Below, in pieces: positions 1-11,599 of a stretch of DNA of 64,000 bases. Under the pieces are notes generated by a model, which made no database searches, had not been told where the DNA came from, and saw only the letters and a list, made by a program, of their open reading frames with translations. The stretch comes from Takakia lepidozioides (Eukaryota; Streptophyta; Takakiopsida; Takakiales; Takakiaceae), in assembly GCA_030704615.1 (NCBI GenBank), contig CM060732.1, positions 26,970,001-27,034,000 on the forward strand. Direction: 5' to 3'. The position numbers were made by a program, and so were the translations under genes. Every line of letters begins with the position of its first letter. Positions within the stretch are counted from its first letter, which is position 1.

Positions 1-90
1 GAGGTTGGGCATTCAAAGAACCGACCAAATATTTGACAGCCAGATATTTGACGGTTTTTCAAATATCTGCTAGTTATTCGGAACGGCAAG

Positions 91-112
91 ATTATTATTA
101 TTATTATTATTT
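91..112. repeat. (ATT)n microsatellite
   Basis: About seven perfect ATT units. No gene is recognised in the first 500 bases. Confidence 0.9.
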
Positions 113-544
113 TGGAGACAAGGGATTGGAGCCAGAATGATATTTCAGGAGGTGGAAAAGATAACCACCTAGAGAGGCATGGAGGCTTAGAGTGGGGATA
201 CCAACCCGTAGGCAAATTATATCTAGCCATAAAGCTTTTAACCGCAAGAAGTTGTTTTCTAATTTCCCAAATTTTCGAACAACCAGAACAGTCGGTGTAT
301 GAGAAAAGTCAAATATAATACCAAACACGGGTAGTTTCGACCAAGCTCGATTGCTTCACCGTCTATTTCTTCTTCCTTCCAAGGTGTTTGCAAAATGAAA
401 ACATTATGAAAGACTCAAATACCTTCAACATCATCTTCGCCAATACCCAAGCCAAAATTTAACAAAAAACCCCAAAAATATGCATGACATGTAAGAATAT
501 ATGACCCTTCCCGAAGGAAGCGTAAATTCTAGTGTCTTTTCACA

Positions 545-1290
545 CCCCAAGGGCTAATGCTTTTCGGGGGGTTGATATCCTGTGAGCAGCTCATGTGAGC
601 ACAACCCACGGTCATGGGAGTTATATGTTTTCAAAACGGAAAAAAACCATAAGCAAGTATAGAGGACTGGTGCATTTGTACAGTACATCTGCACCAATTC
701 AGCGAGGCGAAACCTTCAGTAGCGTAGCCAAAAACCCTAAATCTGTAGTGGCGGTAGTGAATTTCGCATTGAGAAATACTTGGTGATATGACAAACTAAG
801 CAGCGGTGAATTTCGCACTGAGAAATACTTGATGATACGTGCACAACCTAAGCAAGTGGTGGGTTTTGCATTGAGAAATCCCATCACCCAAAAATCCTAC
901 GTCCAAAAGGAATGGGTGGGGGCTTGAAAAGTGACCTATTCATCCTTTTAGCCACAATGTGATTGCTTCTTAGGCGGAATTCCGCAGTGCGAAATTATCC
1001 ATGGGTGTTTTTTTTTTGTAAGCAAGGGAAAGGACCTTAAAGTTGAGGTGAAGCCTCACGGCCCACTCTCCCGCCTCTTATGGAGAAAAAAGCCATGCCT
1101 ATAGGGTAACATGTTCATCAGGTATAGGGGCTACTTGTTCTTTATGTGTTAGTTTCGCATAATTGTTAATTTCGTCAATTTCATTTCGCTCTGGAAATTT
1201 CTCGAAAAAAATTCCAGAAATTTCGGGGAATATGCCCTTCGGCTGGCGTGAGCATGCTGACCCCCTACCCAACCTCCCTTTTGGCAAGAA
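545..1290 (+). repeat. Left copy of a dispersed repeat, inverted relative to 10,640-11,560
   Basis: The reverse complement of this stretch reappears, diverged, at 10,640-11,560. Blocks match in order: the 'cccacggtcatgggag' block, the 'gttttcaaaacgg' block, the 'gaggcgaaac' block, the GAGAAATACTTG repeats, the 'aagaacaagtagcccc' block and the 'gcatgctgac' block. Inside lie about three ~50-bp tandem units (starts near 757, 806 and 858) built on a GCAYTGAGAAAT motif. No coding capacity is recognised; it is probably a non-coding piece of a mobile element. Confidence 0.75.
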
Positions 1291-1306
1291 AGTGGACACG
1301 TCACAC

Positions 1307-3021
1307 CAGTGTTGGGCGGTTCCTGCATTTGTGAAGGAACCTTCGATTCCGGTTCCACAACTGTTTGAAGAGACGGTTCCGGTTATTTTGTATTAAGGCG
1401 GTTTCGGTCCGGTTCTAGTTCTGACTTTTTAACATGGGGGCAGTTCCAGTTACCGATTAGATTCATGTTTTGTGGGACCGCACGTGTGTGTGCCGGGGGC
1501 CATCTTTTTTCCAACTATCCCCAGGGGAGAGCGAAAAACACCCATTCCCGGGTAGGTTCCGGTTCCTTTTCTGAAAAAAAATATTTTAATTTATTTTATC
1601 CTTCTGGAAAATTAGATGAACTGGTCCGATTGGTCAAACTGAATATTCAGAAATTTCAACTAAAAGCAGGGAAGTTTTTGGTAAAACAGAAATAAATAAA
1701 CTTATATAATTTTTGTGATTGTCAAGCTAAGTACACATGGTCTCGTTAGAAACAGAAAACCAGAGATTTTATAAGTTTTCGTCTGGTGTAGCAAGGAACA
1801 ACTAAAATAAATGCATGGAATTCATGCAAGCCCTGCCGTATAGTAATTATGAATAGGTAATAAAAATCTGGAAGTTCACATAATTAGTCTATTAATAAAT
1901 ATCAAGGTAACAGGATTTGAGCCCTGAATCACCCAGGCAAGTAATAGCCGATGGACTTTCATTTATGGCATGCACAAGAAGTTGACCAGATATCATTCAT
2001 TAAAAGACAAAATATTCTCTTGACAACTGTCTCGATCCAATTGGAAGTCTAATCGAAAGTATCGGTGCTAAAGCAGCTAAAACCCTTTGCGTAGTCCTGC
2101 CTTCCTACCAACAAACTAACTACATAAGGGTCTTCATTACAAATACAAAGCAAACTAAATATGTGTAAGTCTATGATTACCTTTTATGGTGTAGCAAAAG
2201 CACAACTAAAAGAAACTAAATAAACTTGTATATACTGTACACTCCTTCCATGTCCGGCGCATTGCTGCCGAATATTTAATTATTTCAGAGAAAGTAGGTC
2301 CGGCACCTAAGATTAGATTTTTACAAATTTTGAACAAGTTGGTCACATACATGTAAATTACCTCTAGGGAGGTAATTAGGGTATATCCTCTAGAGGATAA
2401 CCCTAACGCAGAATTCTTTATTGCTTTGACATTGAGGTCAGCACTTTTCTAAATATTTCAGACAAGCAAAATTTGAATTAATAAACGTCGGACATTGAAG
2501 GAGTGTACGGTATTGGATGATTCTTTGCTAGGATAGTGCAACAAACTACCTACTTCACTAAAATTAAATTAAGCCCATTATTTTTATTTTTATTCATCCA
2601 AATAAATGTTTATCCTATTCCCCAGAAAATAATAATAATAATAATAAGACATGAACAAACTAAATAAAGTTGTATAACAGTGTGATTATCTCTGGTGTAG
2701 CAAAAACACATTTAAAAGAAACTAAATAAAATTATATAATTTGGTTGGCTATTTACTATAGTACAACCAAACCAAACTAGTTACACATAGACGGAATCAT
2801 ACATGGAGTGGAAAAGAGAACACGAGACAAGTGTGCAAGAGAAAGTAGTGGAACCAGAACCCACTTCAGACCCCTGTCCCCTGTTCTCACACCTGTGATC
2901 GCAGCAGGATCCGCCGGTTCCGGTTCTACGTCACTTCCTAGTTTTGGGTTCCGGTTTTGCAGGGGTAGAACCGGTACCACATAACGGAACCCACGTTTAC
3001 CCCCGTAACCGCCCAACACTG
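1307..3021. mobile_element. hAT-like non-autonomous element
   Basis: The interval starts with CAGTGTTGGGCGGTT and ends with its exact reverse complement, a 15-bp terminal inverted repeat opening with CAG. Both subterminal regions contain repeated GGTTCCGG-type motifs. No transposase is seen. The 8 bp on either side do not match convincingly, so the expected hAT target duplication is absent or decayed. A smaller MITE is nested at 2,233-2,512. Assignment to hAT rests on the TIR only. Confidence 0.5.
2233..2512. mobile_element. Tc1/mariner-type MITE nested in the hAT-like element
   Basis: Terminal inverted repeats of about 25 bp: the left end begins CTGTACACTCCTTCC, and the reverse complement of the right end begins CCGTACACTCCTTCA. 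TA dinucleotides flank both ends, as expected for Stowaway-like MITEs. The middle holds two short adjacent palindromes (about 2,356-2,377 and 2,380-2,406). Non-coding, 280 bp. Confidence 0.65.
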
Positions 3022-3193
3022 GTGTCAACTTGCCATCCCCCCTCATATAGTCTATCGCCTTCCATAGGTGCCACGATGTGATGGGATGGCATGGCAAGGC
3101 ATGGCATGGATGTTCTGTGAACCTAGCGTGAGCCATGTTGGTGAAACTTTGGTCCTTAGTAAGAAAATCTGGCAATTCTAGTCAAGCGTCAGG

Positions 3194-3352
3194 TAGGACC
3201 AAAAAACATAATATAAAACTAACTAATAGTAATAGCAAAATCATGGTAATAACTATGATTTTTTTAATTACCAGGATTTTGCTATTACTATTGGTTAGTT
3301 TTATATAAACAAAAGAATAATAAATTAATTGGGTTATAAACATTGGGTCCTA
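3194..3352. mobile_element. Hairpin MITE
   Basis: Two 40-bp arms (3,211-3,250 and 3,267-3,306) are near-perfect reverse complements separated by 16 bp. The outer ends carry TAGGACC and GGTCCTA. A transcript would fold into a long stem, so the element is a possible small-RNA source. No coding capacity. Confidence 0.6.
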
Positions 3353-3524
3353 TAAACTAAAACATTGGCTAAAAGGACCAAGGTTTCACCACATGGTCAC
3401 CCTAACTTGGGTTAATTATTGGAATAGTAAAAACTTGCGAGTTCATAGTAACATACTCATTTCTACCTTGTACTGGAAATCTGTGTATGAAAAGTTCCCA
3501 AAACCAGGCAAGGTAGTCTTTCTA

Positions 3525-3660
3525 GTAGGTAGCAGAGTGGTTGGAAGTATGTGCCTCAAAACCATGGTGATCTAGGGTTCAAACTATACACCCTCCAGTG
3601 GAGGAGGCACCAGTCCCTTGGGATGAAGAGATACTTCAACTTAGGCTTCAACTAGAATGA
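3525..3660 (+). mobile_element. tRNA-derived SINE-like fragment
   Basis: A box-A-like stretch (TAGCAGAGTGGTTGG, about 3,530) is followed about 40 bp later by a box-B-like GGGTTCAAAC (about 3,580). This spacing is typical of an RNA polymerase III promoter in a tRNA-derived SINE head. The acceptor and anticodon stems do not fold convincingly, so it is not a tRNA gene. Confidence 0.4.
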
Positions 3661-3800
3661 TCGCTGTGTGCAGATCGTGATCGTTAGATCACGAATAATT
3701 TTGGCGGTCAGGATGTGCGCAGAGTGGCTTGCGGGCGAGTTTAAAGGCGAGGGAGGCAGGCTTGTCACTGTAGAAGTCTCTCGCTCTGTCTCTCAGTCCG

Positions 3801-4440
3801 TCTCTCTCTCTCTCTCTTCTCGCGCTCTCACCGCGCTCACAAGTATATACCACAACTCCTCGGTCACACTGCAATTTTTCTGGGGAAGATCATTTTCTGA
3901 ATTGGACATTGAGAAACGGAGCTGTCTACAGTGGGAGCGTTTGCTACATGCGCATATCTCTCTCTCTCTCTCTCTCTCTCTCGGTTTGCGTGCCGTCGGA
4001 TTGACTGAAACTGAGTACATTACAGATGCTCTGCAGTTTCAACGGATCGGTCAGCAACCCCCCCACTTCTCTCCCTCTACCCAGCGTCAATCCGGGAAGT
4101 TTTTTCTGCAAACGCCTGCATTAATCAGTTGTGTTAGGTGAAGTGAACAGTATATTGTGTGTGAGTGTACAATATACCAGTTGTATATATCTGATCCATG
4201 ATATTTTCGCCCGAAAATTTTGGCTGCCTCAAAAGTGTGCATGTCTAAGGATATACGCCTCGTGTCCCCGTTCTCAGCTATCTGTGTTAACCAGTAGCTC
4301 AAGAAACTATAGCTCACTGTCCCGCGGTGGCTCTGATCTGTTTATTGTCAGCATTTCAGCTCCGCTCTCTTGTTCATCAGCATCTTTGCTGAGGTCCTGC
4401 AGTTTACAGTGCTGGGAAGTCGAAAGTCGAAGCATTCAAG
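3801..4440 (+). promoter_or_regulatory. PAL upstream region: CT tracts, TATA-like boxes, 5' leader
   Basis: Pyrimidine-rich CT microsatellites lie at 3,801-3,817 and 3,957-3,982, common in plant 5' leaders. TATA-like sequences are at about 3,842-3,849 and 4,184-4,190; either could place the start of transcription ahead of the ATG at 4,441. No classical AC element was recognised. The exact start site cannot be set from sequence alone. Confidence 0.45.
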
Positions 4441-7400
4441 ATGTTGATGAATAAGAGAGCAAAGGTGATAGTGGACGGAGACGTTGCTGCGTTCCACGGG
4501 CATGACTCCAATTGCGTGAAGCTCCTAAAGGGAATAGGCAACGGAGCGAATGGAGCTCATGATCCCGATTCCCTTTGCCTCGGAAAAGATGTGGTGTTTG
4601 ATCCTCTCAACTGGGTCAAGACGGCTGCAGCCTTGCAAGGCAGCCATCTGGACGAAGTGAAGAAGATGCTGGCAATTTTCCAGGATAGCACGAAGGTGAC
4701 GCTTGAAGGTGCAAACTTGACTGTGGCTCACGTGGCCGCCATCGCCCGCCGCCCTGAGGTGAAAGTGGTGCTAGATGCAGAGGTTGCGAAAGAGAGGGTG
4801 GATGAGAGCTCCGATTGGGTACTGCGGAATGCGATGAAGGGCACCGACACTTATGGTGTCACTACAGGTTTGTCGCTCGTGATCATTTCACAAGGCTCGC
4901 GCTTATGCGCAGTTCGGGTAACAAACTTGTGGAAGCTCCCTGAGATGATATTACAGAATCTATGCATTGACGGGTAGAAAGTGGTAGATCGTGTGTAGCT
5001 TTTCTCGAATGGGCTTAAGCCGGGATAGTGACTGGTCAGTGATCAATTTGACACTTAAGCTCGTCTGGTGAACTTGTGTCTGCAAGCGCAGCCCGAAATT
5101 GAGAGACTTTTGGCTTCAATTGGCAATTCTCAACCGTCCCATCGCTGCACAATTTTCATTGATTTCGAGGACGTGTGTACGAGAGGAAACGGAGAGGTCA
5201 TCGACGTTGTTCACTGCCTCTTGCCTCAGAGGTTTTCTCTCGTAAATTGTTGATTCGAATCGAGAAAGTTGACGTTGATACATATGCTAACATGTATGTT
5301 GCAGGATTTGGAGCTACTTCGCACCGCAGGACCAATGAGGGAGTAGAGCTCCAGAAGGAGCTGATTCGGTTCTTGAATGCAGGGGTTGTCGGAAAGGGTG
5401 ATGGCAATACCCTGCCATCTTCTACTACCCGGGCTGCCATTCTCGTGCGAGCGAACACGCTTATGCAAGGATTCTCTGGCATCAGATGGGAGATTCTGGA
5501 GGCCCTCCAAAAGCTTCTGAATGCTCAAATCACGCCTAAGCTCCCACTCCGGGGAACTATCACTGCCTCTGGAGATTTGGTTCCGCTTTCCTATATTGCC
5601 GGATGTTTGACTGCCCGACAGAACTCTAGGGCTTACACAGCGGATGGGACAGAAGTGAATGCAGAGGAAGCGTTGAGGCTGGCGGGGGTAGAGAAGCCCT
5701 TCCAGCTCCAACCCAAGGAGGGTTTAGCATTGGTGAATGGAACTGCCGTAGGGTCTGCAATGGCATCCACTGTTTGCTTTGATGCTAATGTTCTTGCCGT
5801 TCTGGCTGAGGTTTTATCTGCTGTGTTCTGTGAAGTAATGCAAGGGAAGCCCGAGTTTACGGATCCCCTCACGCACAAGCTGAAGCATCATCCTGGGCAA
5901 ATCGAGGCCGCAGCAATTATGGAGTGGGTGTTGGACGGAAGTTCCTACATGAAAGCTGCTGCCAAGCTTCATGAGACCGACCCCCTGAAGAAGCCCAAAC
6001 AAGATCGCTACGCGCTAAGAACTTCCCCGCAGTGGTTGGGGCCTCAGATAGAGGTGATAAGAGCGGCAACCCATGCTATCCAGAGGGAGATCAATTCTGT
6101 GAATGATAATCCGCTTATTGACGTCTCCAAGGATCGTGCATTGCATGGTGGAAACTTTCAGGGTACACCCATTGGTGTGTCTATGGACAACATGAGGTTG
6201 GCCATCGCTGCCATTGGGAAACTCATGTTTGCCCAATTCTCTGAACTGGTCAATGATTTCTACAACAACGGGCTACCATCTAACTTGAGCGGGGGTCCCA
6301 ATCCTAGCCTGGACTATGGGCTGAAAGGGGGAGAGATAGCCATGGCTTCCTACACCTCTGAGCTTCAGTACCTGGCAAACCCGGTGACAACCCACGTGCA
6401 AAGTGCTGAACAGCACAACCAGGATATCAACTCGCTTGGATTGGTATCTGCAAGAAAGACAGCAGAGTCCGTGGAGATCTTGAAGCTCATGTCCTCAACA
6501 TATTTGGTGGCCATCTGCCAGGCGATTGACTTGCGACACATAGAGGAGACCATGCAAGCAACCGTGAAGCAAGTGGTCTCTCAGGTGGCCAAGAAAATTC
6601 TGACCACCGGCAGCAATGGAGTTCTTCTGGCCTCTCGGTTTTGCGAGAAAGAGCTTTTGCAGGTTTGTTGCCTTGTCTCTTCTTTCCTCTCTGGGGACGA
6701 TTGTGGATGGCCACCTATTTCTAATAAATTGTTAACGTTCACGAGTCGTTAAATTCTACCAGGCTGCCAACATTGCTCCAAATGGAATGTGCATAGCTCA
6801 GAATGAGCTGGTGTCCAATGTACAAGCCAATACCCATTGCTCAGGCCGGACACTGCTCTCAAGGGAGGCAGCACGATGTTAGGTAGATGAATGATACGAA
6901 GGATTCTCAGTTTCTTATGTAATTCTCATGTATAAGATTTGGTTTGTTCGATCTTTTGATTCAACCATTTCCTCGGCTCGGTTAATGCAAGTAAATAGGG
7001 GTGCCCTGCCCTTACCGTAGTATGATGATCTACGTTATGATCTGATTCCATCCAGGATTTGTGGTTTGCAGATTGTTGATCAGCAGCCAGTTTTCACGTA
7101 CATTGACGATCCCTCAAGCATGGCATATCCATTGATGCAAAAGCTGCGTCAAGTGTTGGTGGAGCATGCCCTGAAGCACACTGCAGAGGGGAATTCCGAA
7201 ATTACGTCTATCTTCCACAAGATTCCCGTGTTTGAGGAGGAGTTGAAAATCAATCTTGAAAGGGAAGTCCCAGCTGCCCGTGAAAGTTATGACAAGGGTG
7301 ATTCGCCGGTATTCAACAGAATCAAGGACTGCCGTTCATATCCTCTCTATGAGTTTGTTCGTGCCGAGTTGGGAACCTCTCTGTTGACTGGGACAAAGAG

Positions 7401-7518
7401 CCAATCTCCAGGCCAAGACTTCGAAAAAGTGTACGATGCTATTTCAGTGGGCAAGATCGTGGCCCCGTTACTGCAGGTCCTTGATGGCTGGACTGGCACC
7501 CCAGGCCCCTTTCTGTAG
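4441..7518 (+). CDS. PAL: Phenylalanine ammonia-lyase, three exons
   Basis: The enzyme deaminates L-phenylalanine to trans-cinnamate, the entry step of phenylpropanoid (lignin, flavonoid) synthesis, in the cytosol. Exons by eye: 4,441-4,867, 5,305-6,662 and 7,072-7,518, joined in frame with GT-AG borders, giving about 743 residues, close to the usual 700-740. The Ala-Ser-Gly triad that forms the MIO cofactor lies in [15 protein letters not shown] (near 5,565-5,610). Other hallmarks are [15 protein letters not shown] across intron 1, GTITASGD, the NDNPLID motif and the C-terminal YPLYEFVR. Intron 1 (437 bp) is at the position conserved in plant PAL genes, after the TTG codons. Intron 2 (409 bp), after CEKELLQ, is not found in the typical single-intron angiosperm gene. 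No internal stop interrupts the joined frame. The start is the first ATG of the frame after the leader. Confidence 0.96.
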
Positions 7519-7900
7519 TTACTTGGCAAGTTATTCGAGCATTCTGTTCAGAGCTGCTGCTCTGGAACACCGCTTGTGGACTATTCCCGTACATAAATAT
7601 ATGCACAGCTTCTTTTGAGATATTAAAGGGATATGAACTGCCAGTGCACCTCAGCAGAGAAGGATCCAGGTTTCTTTAGGCGGCGGTACTGGACGCTGGA
7701 CACAGCTTACAATGCTTGCACCAGTGCTGAAAGGGGAGGTCACATTTGAAGTCCACGGACTAAGCAGTTTTTGGCCAGGAGACTTGGAAATTTGACACTT
7801 CGGCTAATCAGTTGTCCCTGAATCCCAGTCCCAGATACTGGTAGTATGTGATCGGGTATATAGGAAGGCATACTCCTCTGGGAAATAAAAAAATTTAAGT
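7519..7900 (+). terminator. PAL 3' untranslated region with possible poly(A) signals
   Basis: After the TAG at 7,516-7,518 the sequence is non-coding. Possible polyadenylation signals are the ATAAAT near 7,592 and the AATAAA near 7,882. The real cleavage site cannot be chosen without transcripts. Confidence 0.4.
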
Positions 7901-10500
7901 AGCTCTACAGACTTGCACGTGCATTCATGATGAAACACCAGGCATCAGTAGTATATCACCTCGCGTTATGTACAATGGCTTAACCTTGGGATGAACCTCA
8001 ATTTGGGCTCATTCATATCTATATATTTCCTTTCCGAGGCTTAAGTAGCCATGCCCCAGATTCTCTCTCGATTCTCTTCAGCACTTGCAAAGATTATTTT
8101 CATGTGTGCCTTCGAGATGATTTCATCTCGGCTGTAGAAGGAGTATTGTCTTCCTGGTACAAAAAATGCTTTCTCTTGCTCATCAGCAGCATCAAGTTGC
8201 GGTGACCAGTACATCTCGGCTCTCATAGCTAGAATCGTCATTCACGAATTCGAGCGAACTTCATGTGGAGCATGTACGATTAGATTTGCATGAAATATGG
8301 GTACATAATACCCATATTTCATGGTATAACAGCTGGGTCACAATGGGACTAATTCATCGTCTTTTCGATGTATCTTAGCGCCCTTCTGTATATTTCCGAG
8401 ATTGTGTATCCAGCTTCAGGCCAGTCTCATCCCTCTTGCTTCCTCTGCTTCACTGACTATGTGCAGCCAGCACACCTCTTGTCTATTGATAAAATTGATC
8501 GGCTTTTGTTTGATCCTCCACTTTCTTCTATAACCTCCTTCAATCTTGAGTAGTAAGCAGTGGTGCCTGTACAGAGCTCTCATTGCCCCTCTCGCCGTGT
8601 ACACCATCTTTTGTTGCTCCGTCTAGGTTCCTCCATGAAAGCAGGCAGAAACCACACATCACCTTTTTGAGCACCAAACGTTTCTAGGTAGTGGAGCATA
8701 GAATTAACGACTGGGCTGGCGCACGTGATGTGGGCGGATATAGACATAGACCCCAGGCGGCCTATTTTTTGGGCATGCACGCTGCTGTCGAAAATAGGTC
8801 TACATGCAAACAGTGAAAGCCTCAAGTCTTGAAAGAGCTTTCCGTGTGAAGTACTCTGCTTTAGCCTTCCTTCCGTATTTTCGACTCTTTCTGTTCACTC
8901 ACAGACGGTGTACAGGTTTGTTACATTCTGTCGGCGCTCTCACCTATGAATTGGGCATCTATAGTTAGCGTAAGATGATCGAAGTTGCCGATGTCCACAT
9001 CGGGTGGTGTGCAAACTTTGTCCAGACTGAAATTCCTGTGCATGCAATGACCTCAGACCATAAGTCCCGGGGAAATCAACTCCCATTATACTAAAGACAG
9101 ATTTTGACTTCTCCACTTGCGCGATCCACTTCTAGATGTAAGTTGAATCGGATCTCTCGCTTTCGGTGCTGTTTCGTGGCATTGCAATAATTGTTTGGAA
9201 TCTGTTGTTGTGCGGGCAAGGCAGCTGTGACTGGGGCCCTCGATCAACACGGAGACGCGATTGAGAGTCAAGCTCTTGCTTCACTGGCTGCCAGCTCCTT
9301 TCCAAAATTTCTTTGTATGAAGAGTGGGACCGTTTGCTTCAGGCCGGCAATGCGATGCAGATGACAGCTGATGCATCCTTCCAGATTCTCTCCACCCACA
9401 GTGATCTCATGGCTACTATGTATACATGTAAAATCTCAAGTTCTTCCTCTACAATCCGTTGTCGCACCAGGTGGGGCAAGGACTCAGTTGTGGAATAGAA
9501 AATTCTCCTGTGCAGAATTCTGTTTTTGTCTGCAGGCAGTACTTGAGCTCCAAAAATGAAGTCTCTAGAGCACTTCACATACATAAGAAGCTTCCGTAAG
9601 GTGTTGTACAACTGTTCGTCATACTCTCTACTTACTTGAACAAGTCCAAGTGTAGATTAGTCGAACTACAAAATCACAGTGCAGTCGGTGCATCAGTAGG
9701 TACGTATATTTTCCACGGTACTCTGTTTCCCAATGGAGGACGACGTCGGTACGGAGGAGCTGGGGATCACAGGTGAACCCGAACTGTCATATAACGCCTC
9801 CAGTCACCTTGCAGGGTGCGACCTTCACCAGATCTCCTGCTCGGTGGGGCACAGTCTACCAAGTAAGCTTAGAGAAAACGGGTGGCTTCATGCTAGAGCC
9901 ACACATGGTGACCCCACAAGGTGCCACCATCGCTGCTTTCTGTCTTTTGTTGCCCCCCAAAACGCGCTGCAGCTTGTTCTCCGCCAAACCTTGGAATCCA
10001 AAATGTAAACAAGCGTGTGGGCACTTGGATTCTGTCCTTCACTCGTCCATCATCTTCCTCCTGCAGCCTGGCTGTGGGCGGTCATCTGGGCCCTGTAAGC
10101 TGCACAGAGCTTCGGATTACTGGTAAAACAAAGTCGCTTTTGGATCGTTGAAAGGGTCCACTCGGTCTTTCCGAAAGCTCAGATCGTTGACACTTGACCA
10201 TCGCTCTTGACTCTCTTGCTGTGTCTCCGCGTTGGGTCTCTCAATCGGCCCACTCGAAATGAGCCAAAAGCAAAAGCAGAGCACACGGGGCGGCCATGAA
10301 CTCGATTGCGTGGGGGGAATTGAGCACCACCCCGCGCCCGTAGGCCCTGCTACAGGAATGTATAGGGAAAGCAGAAAGAGGAGCCACGCCATATTTCTGG
10401 GTCCCTCCGGTAGCAAGAACAGAGAATGTTGAGAGATGCAACATTTTTTAGAGTAATTTTATAAGGGCCTTACTACCCAGGCCCTTCATTGCTTTCAACC
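7901..10500. other. Intergenic, no gene recognised
   Basis: No recognisable domain was found on either strand. Minus-strand open frames at 8,041-8,241, 8,580-8,825, 9,339-9,611 and 10,117-10,416 are short and unlinked. The last has a hydrophobic run resembling a signal peptide (MAWLLFLLSLYIPVAGPTGAG region), but nothing downstream supports a secreted protein. Confidence 0.5.
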
Positions 10501-10639
10501 ATGGAATTCAAATGCCTGCCCCCATAGCGATTAGGGTAGAAAGGCCTATGACTGTTCATCTAATGATGGTGAGGACTGTGAATTTTAACTTGTAGAATTT
10601 AAAAGATGCCCCACATTTGAGCATCCTCGAAGTAAATGC

Positions 10640-11560
10640 AAGTAACAGCATGCGAAGAGGCAAAAATGAGATTGGGTGGCGCGTCAGCATGCTCGGGTGA
10701 GCACAAGGGCATATTCCCCGAATTTCTGCGAAATTTCCACAGCGAAACAAACTTGGCGAAACTAAACATTATGCAAAACTAACACATAAAGAACAAGTAG
10801 CCCCTATACCTGATAAACATATTACCCTATAAGCGTGGCTTTTCTCCATAACAGGTGCGAGAATGTGCGGTGAGACTTCACCTCAAATTGCAGGTCCTCG
10901 CCCATAGCTAATTTCTCACAGGGAAACTCTGTACCAAACAGCCTGAGAAGAAATCACTGAAGGATAATTTCGCACGGCAAAACTTTGTACCAACCAGCTT
11001 GAATTGGATATGGGATTGTTGGGTGATGGGATCTCGTATAGAAAGTTTCAACTCTAGCTATACCAGTAAGGGTTTCTCAATGCAAAACCCACTGTTGCAT
11101 AGGTTTGTGCCCATATCACCAAGTCTTTCTCAAATACCTATAAGGGTTTCTCAATGCAAAACCCACCGCCGCATAGGTTTGTGGCCACATCACCAAGTCT
11201 TTCTCAAATACGTGTAAGGGTTTCTCAATGCGAAACCCACTGCTGCATAGGTTTGTGGCCATATCACCAAGTCTTTCTCAGTGCAAAACTCGGTGTTGCC
11301 GCTATAAGTTAGGGTTTTTGGCTACACTGCTGAAGTTTTCGCCTCGCTGAATTGTTACAGATGTACCGTATATATGCATTGATCATCTACACCCGCTTAT
11401 GATTTTTTCCGTTTTGAAAACATATAACTCCTATGATCGAGGTTCAAAAAACATAAAACTCCCATGACCGTGGGTTATGCTCAAGCGTGCATGAGCATGT
11501 TCAAGCTGTGCTCCCGCGATACCAACCCCCGGCAAAAATGAGCAATCTTGGGGCTAGATG
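10640..11560 (-). repeat. Right copy of the inverted dispersed repeat flanking PAL
   Basis: Reverse-complement partner of 545-1,290, with shared blocks in mirror order. Together the two copies bracket about 9.3 kb that includes PAL. No matching terminal repeats or target duplication were found, so this may be two independent insertions in opposite orientation rather than one composite unit. Confidence 0.75.
11069..11290 (+). repeat. 74-bp tandem repeat, three copies
   Basis: Three units start at 11,069, 11,143 and 11,217, exactly 74 bp apart. Each opens with AGGGTTTCTCAATGC and includes a CATCACCAAGTCTTTCTC-type block (first T/C variable). The related left-copy repeats at 757-905 use a shorter ~50-bp unit, so the arrays expanded independently. 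Confidence 0.85.
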
Positions 11561-11599
11561 GCCACTCATACGCCCTGACGGAAGGGGTTATGGGCCACG

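Noticed and set aside
2777-3175. 132-codon minus-strand frame
   Set aside because: It runs across the right end of the hAT-like element into flanking sequence and has no recognisable domain.
3525-3600. A true tRNA gene
   Set aside because: Box A and box B are present, but the acceptor and anticodon stems do not pair; it fits a SINE head better. The same applies to 20,205-20,400 and 20,524-20,600.
5198-6714. Minus-strand frames inside PAL
   Set aside because: Shadows of the PAL exons, with no independent support.
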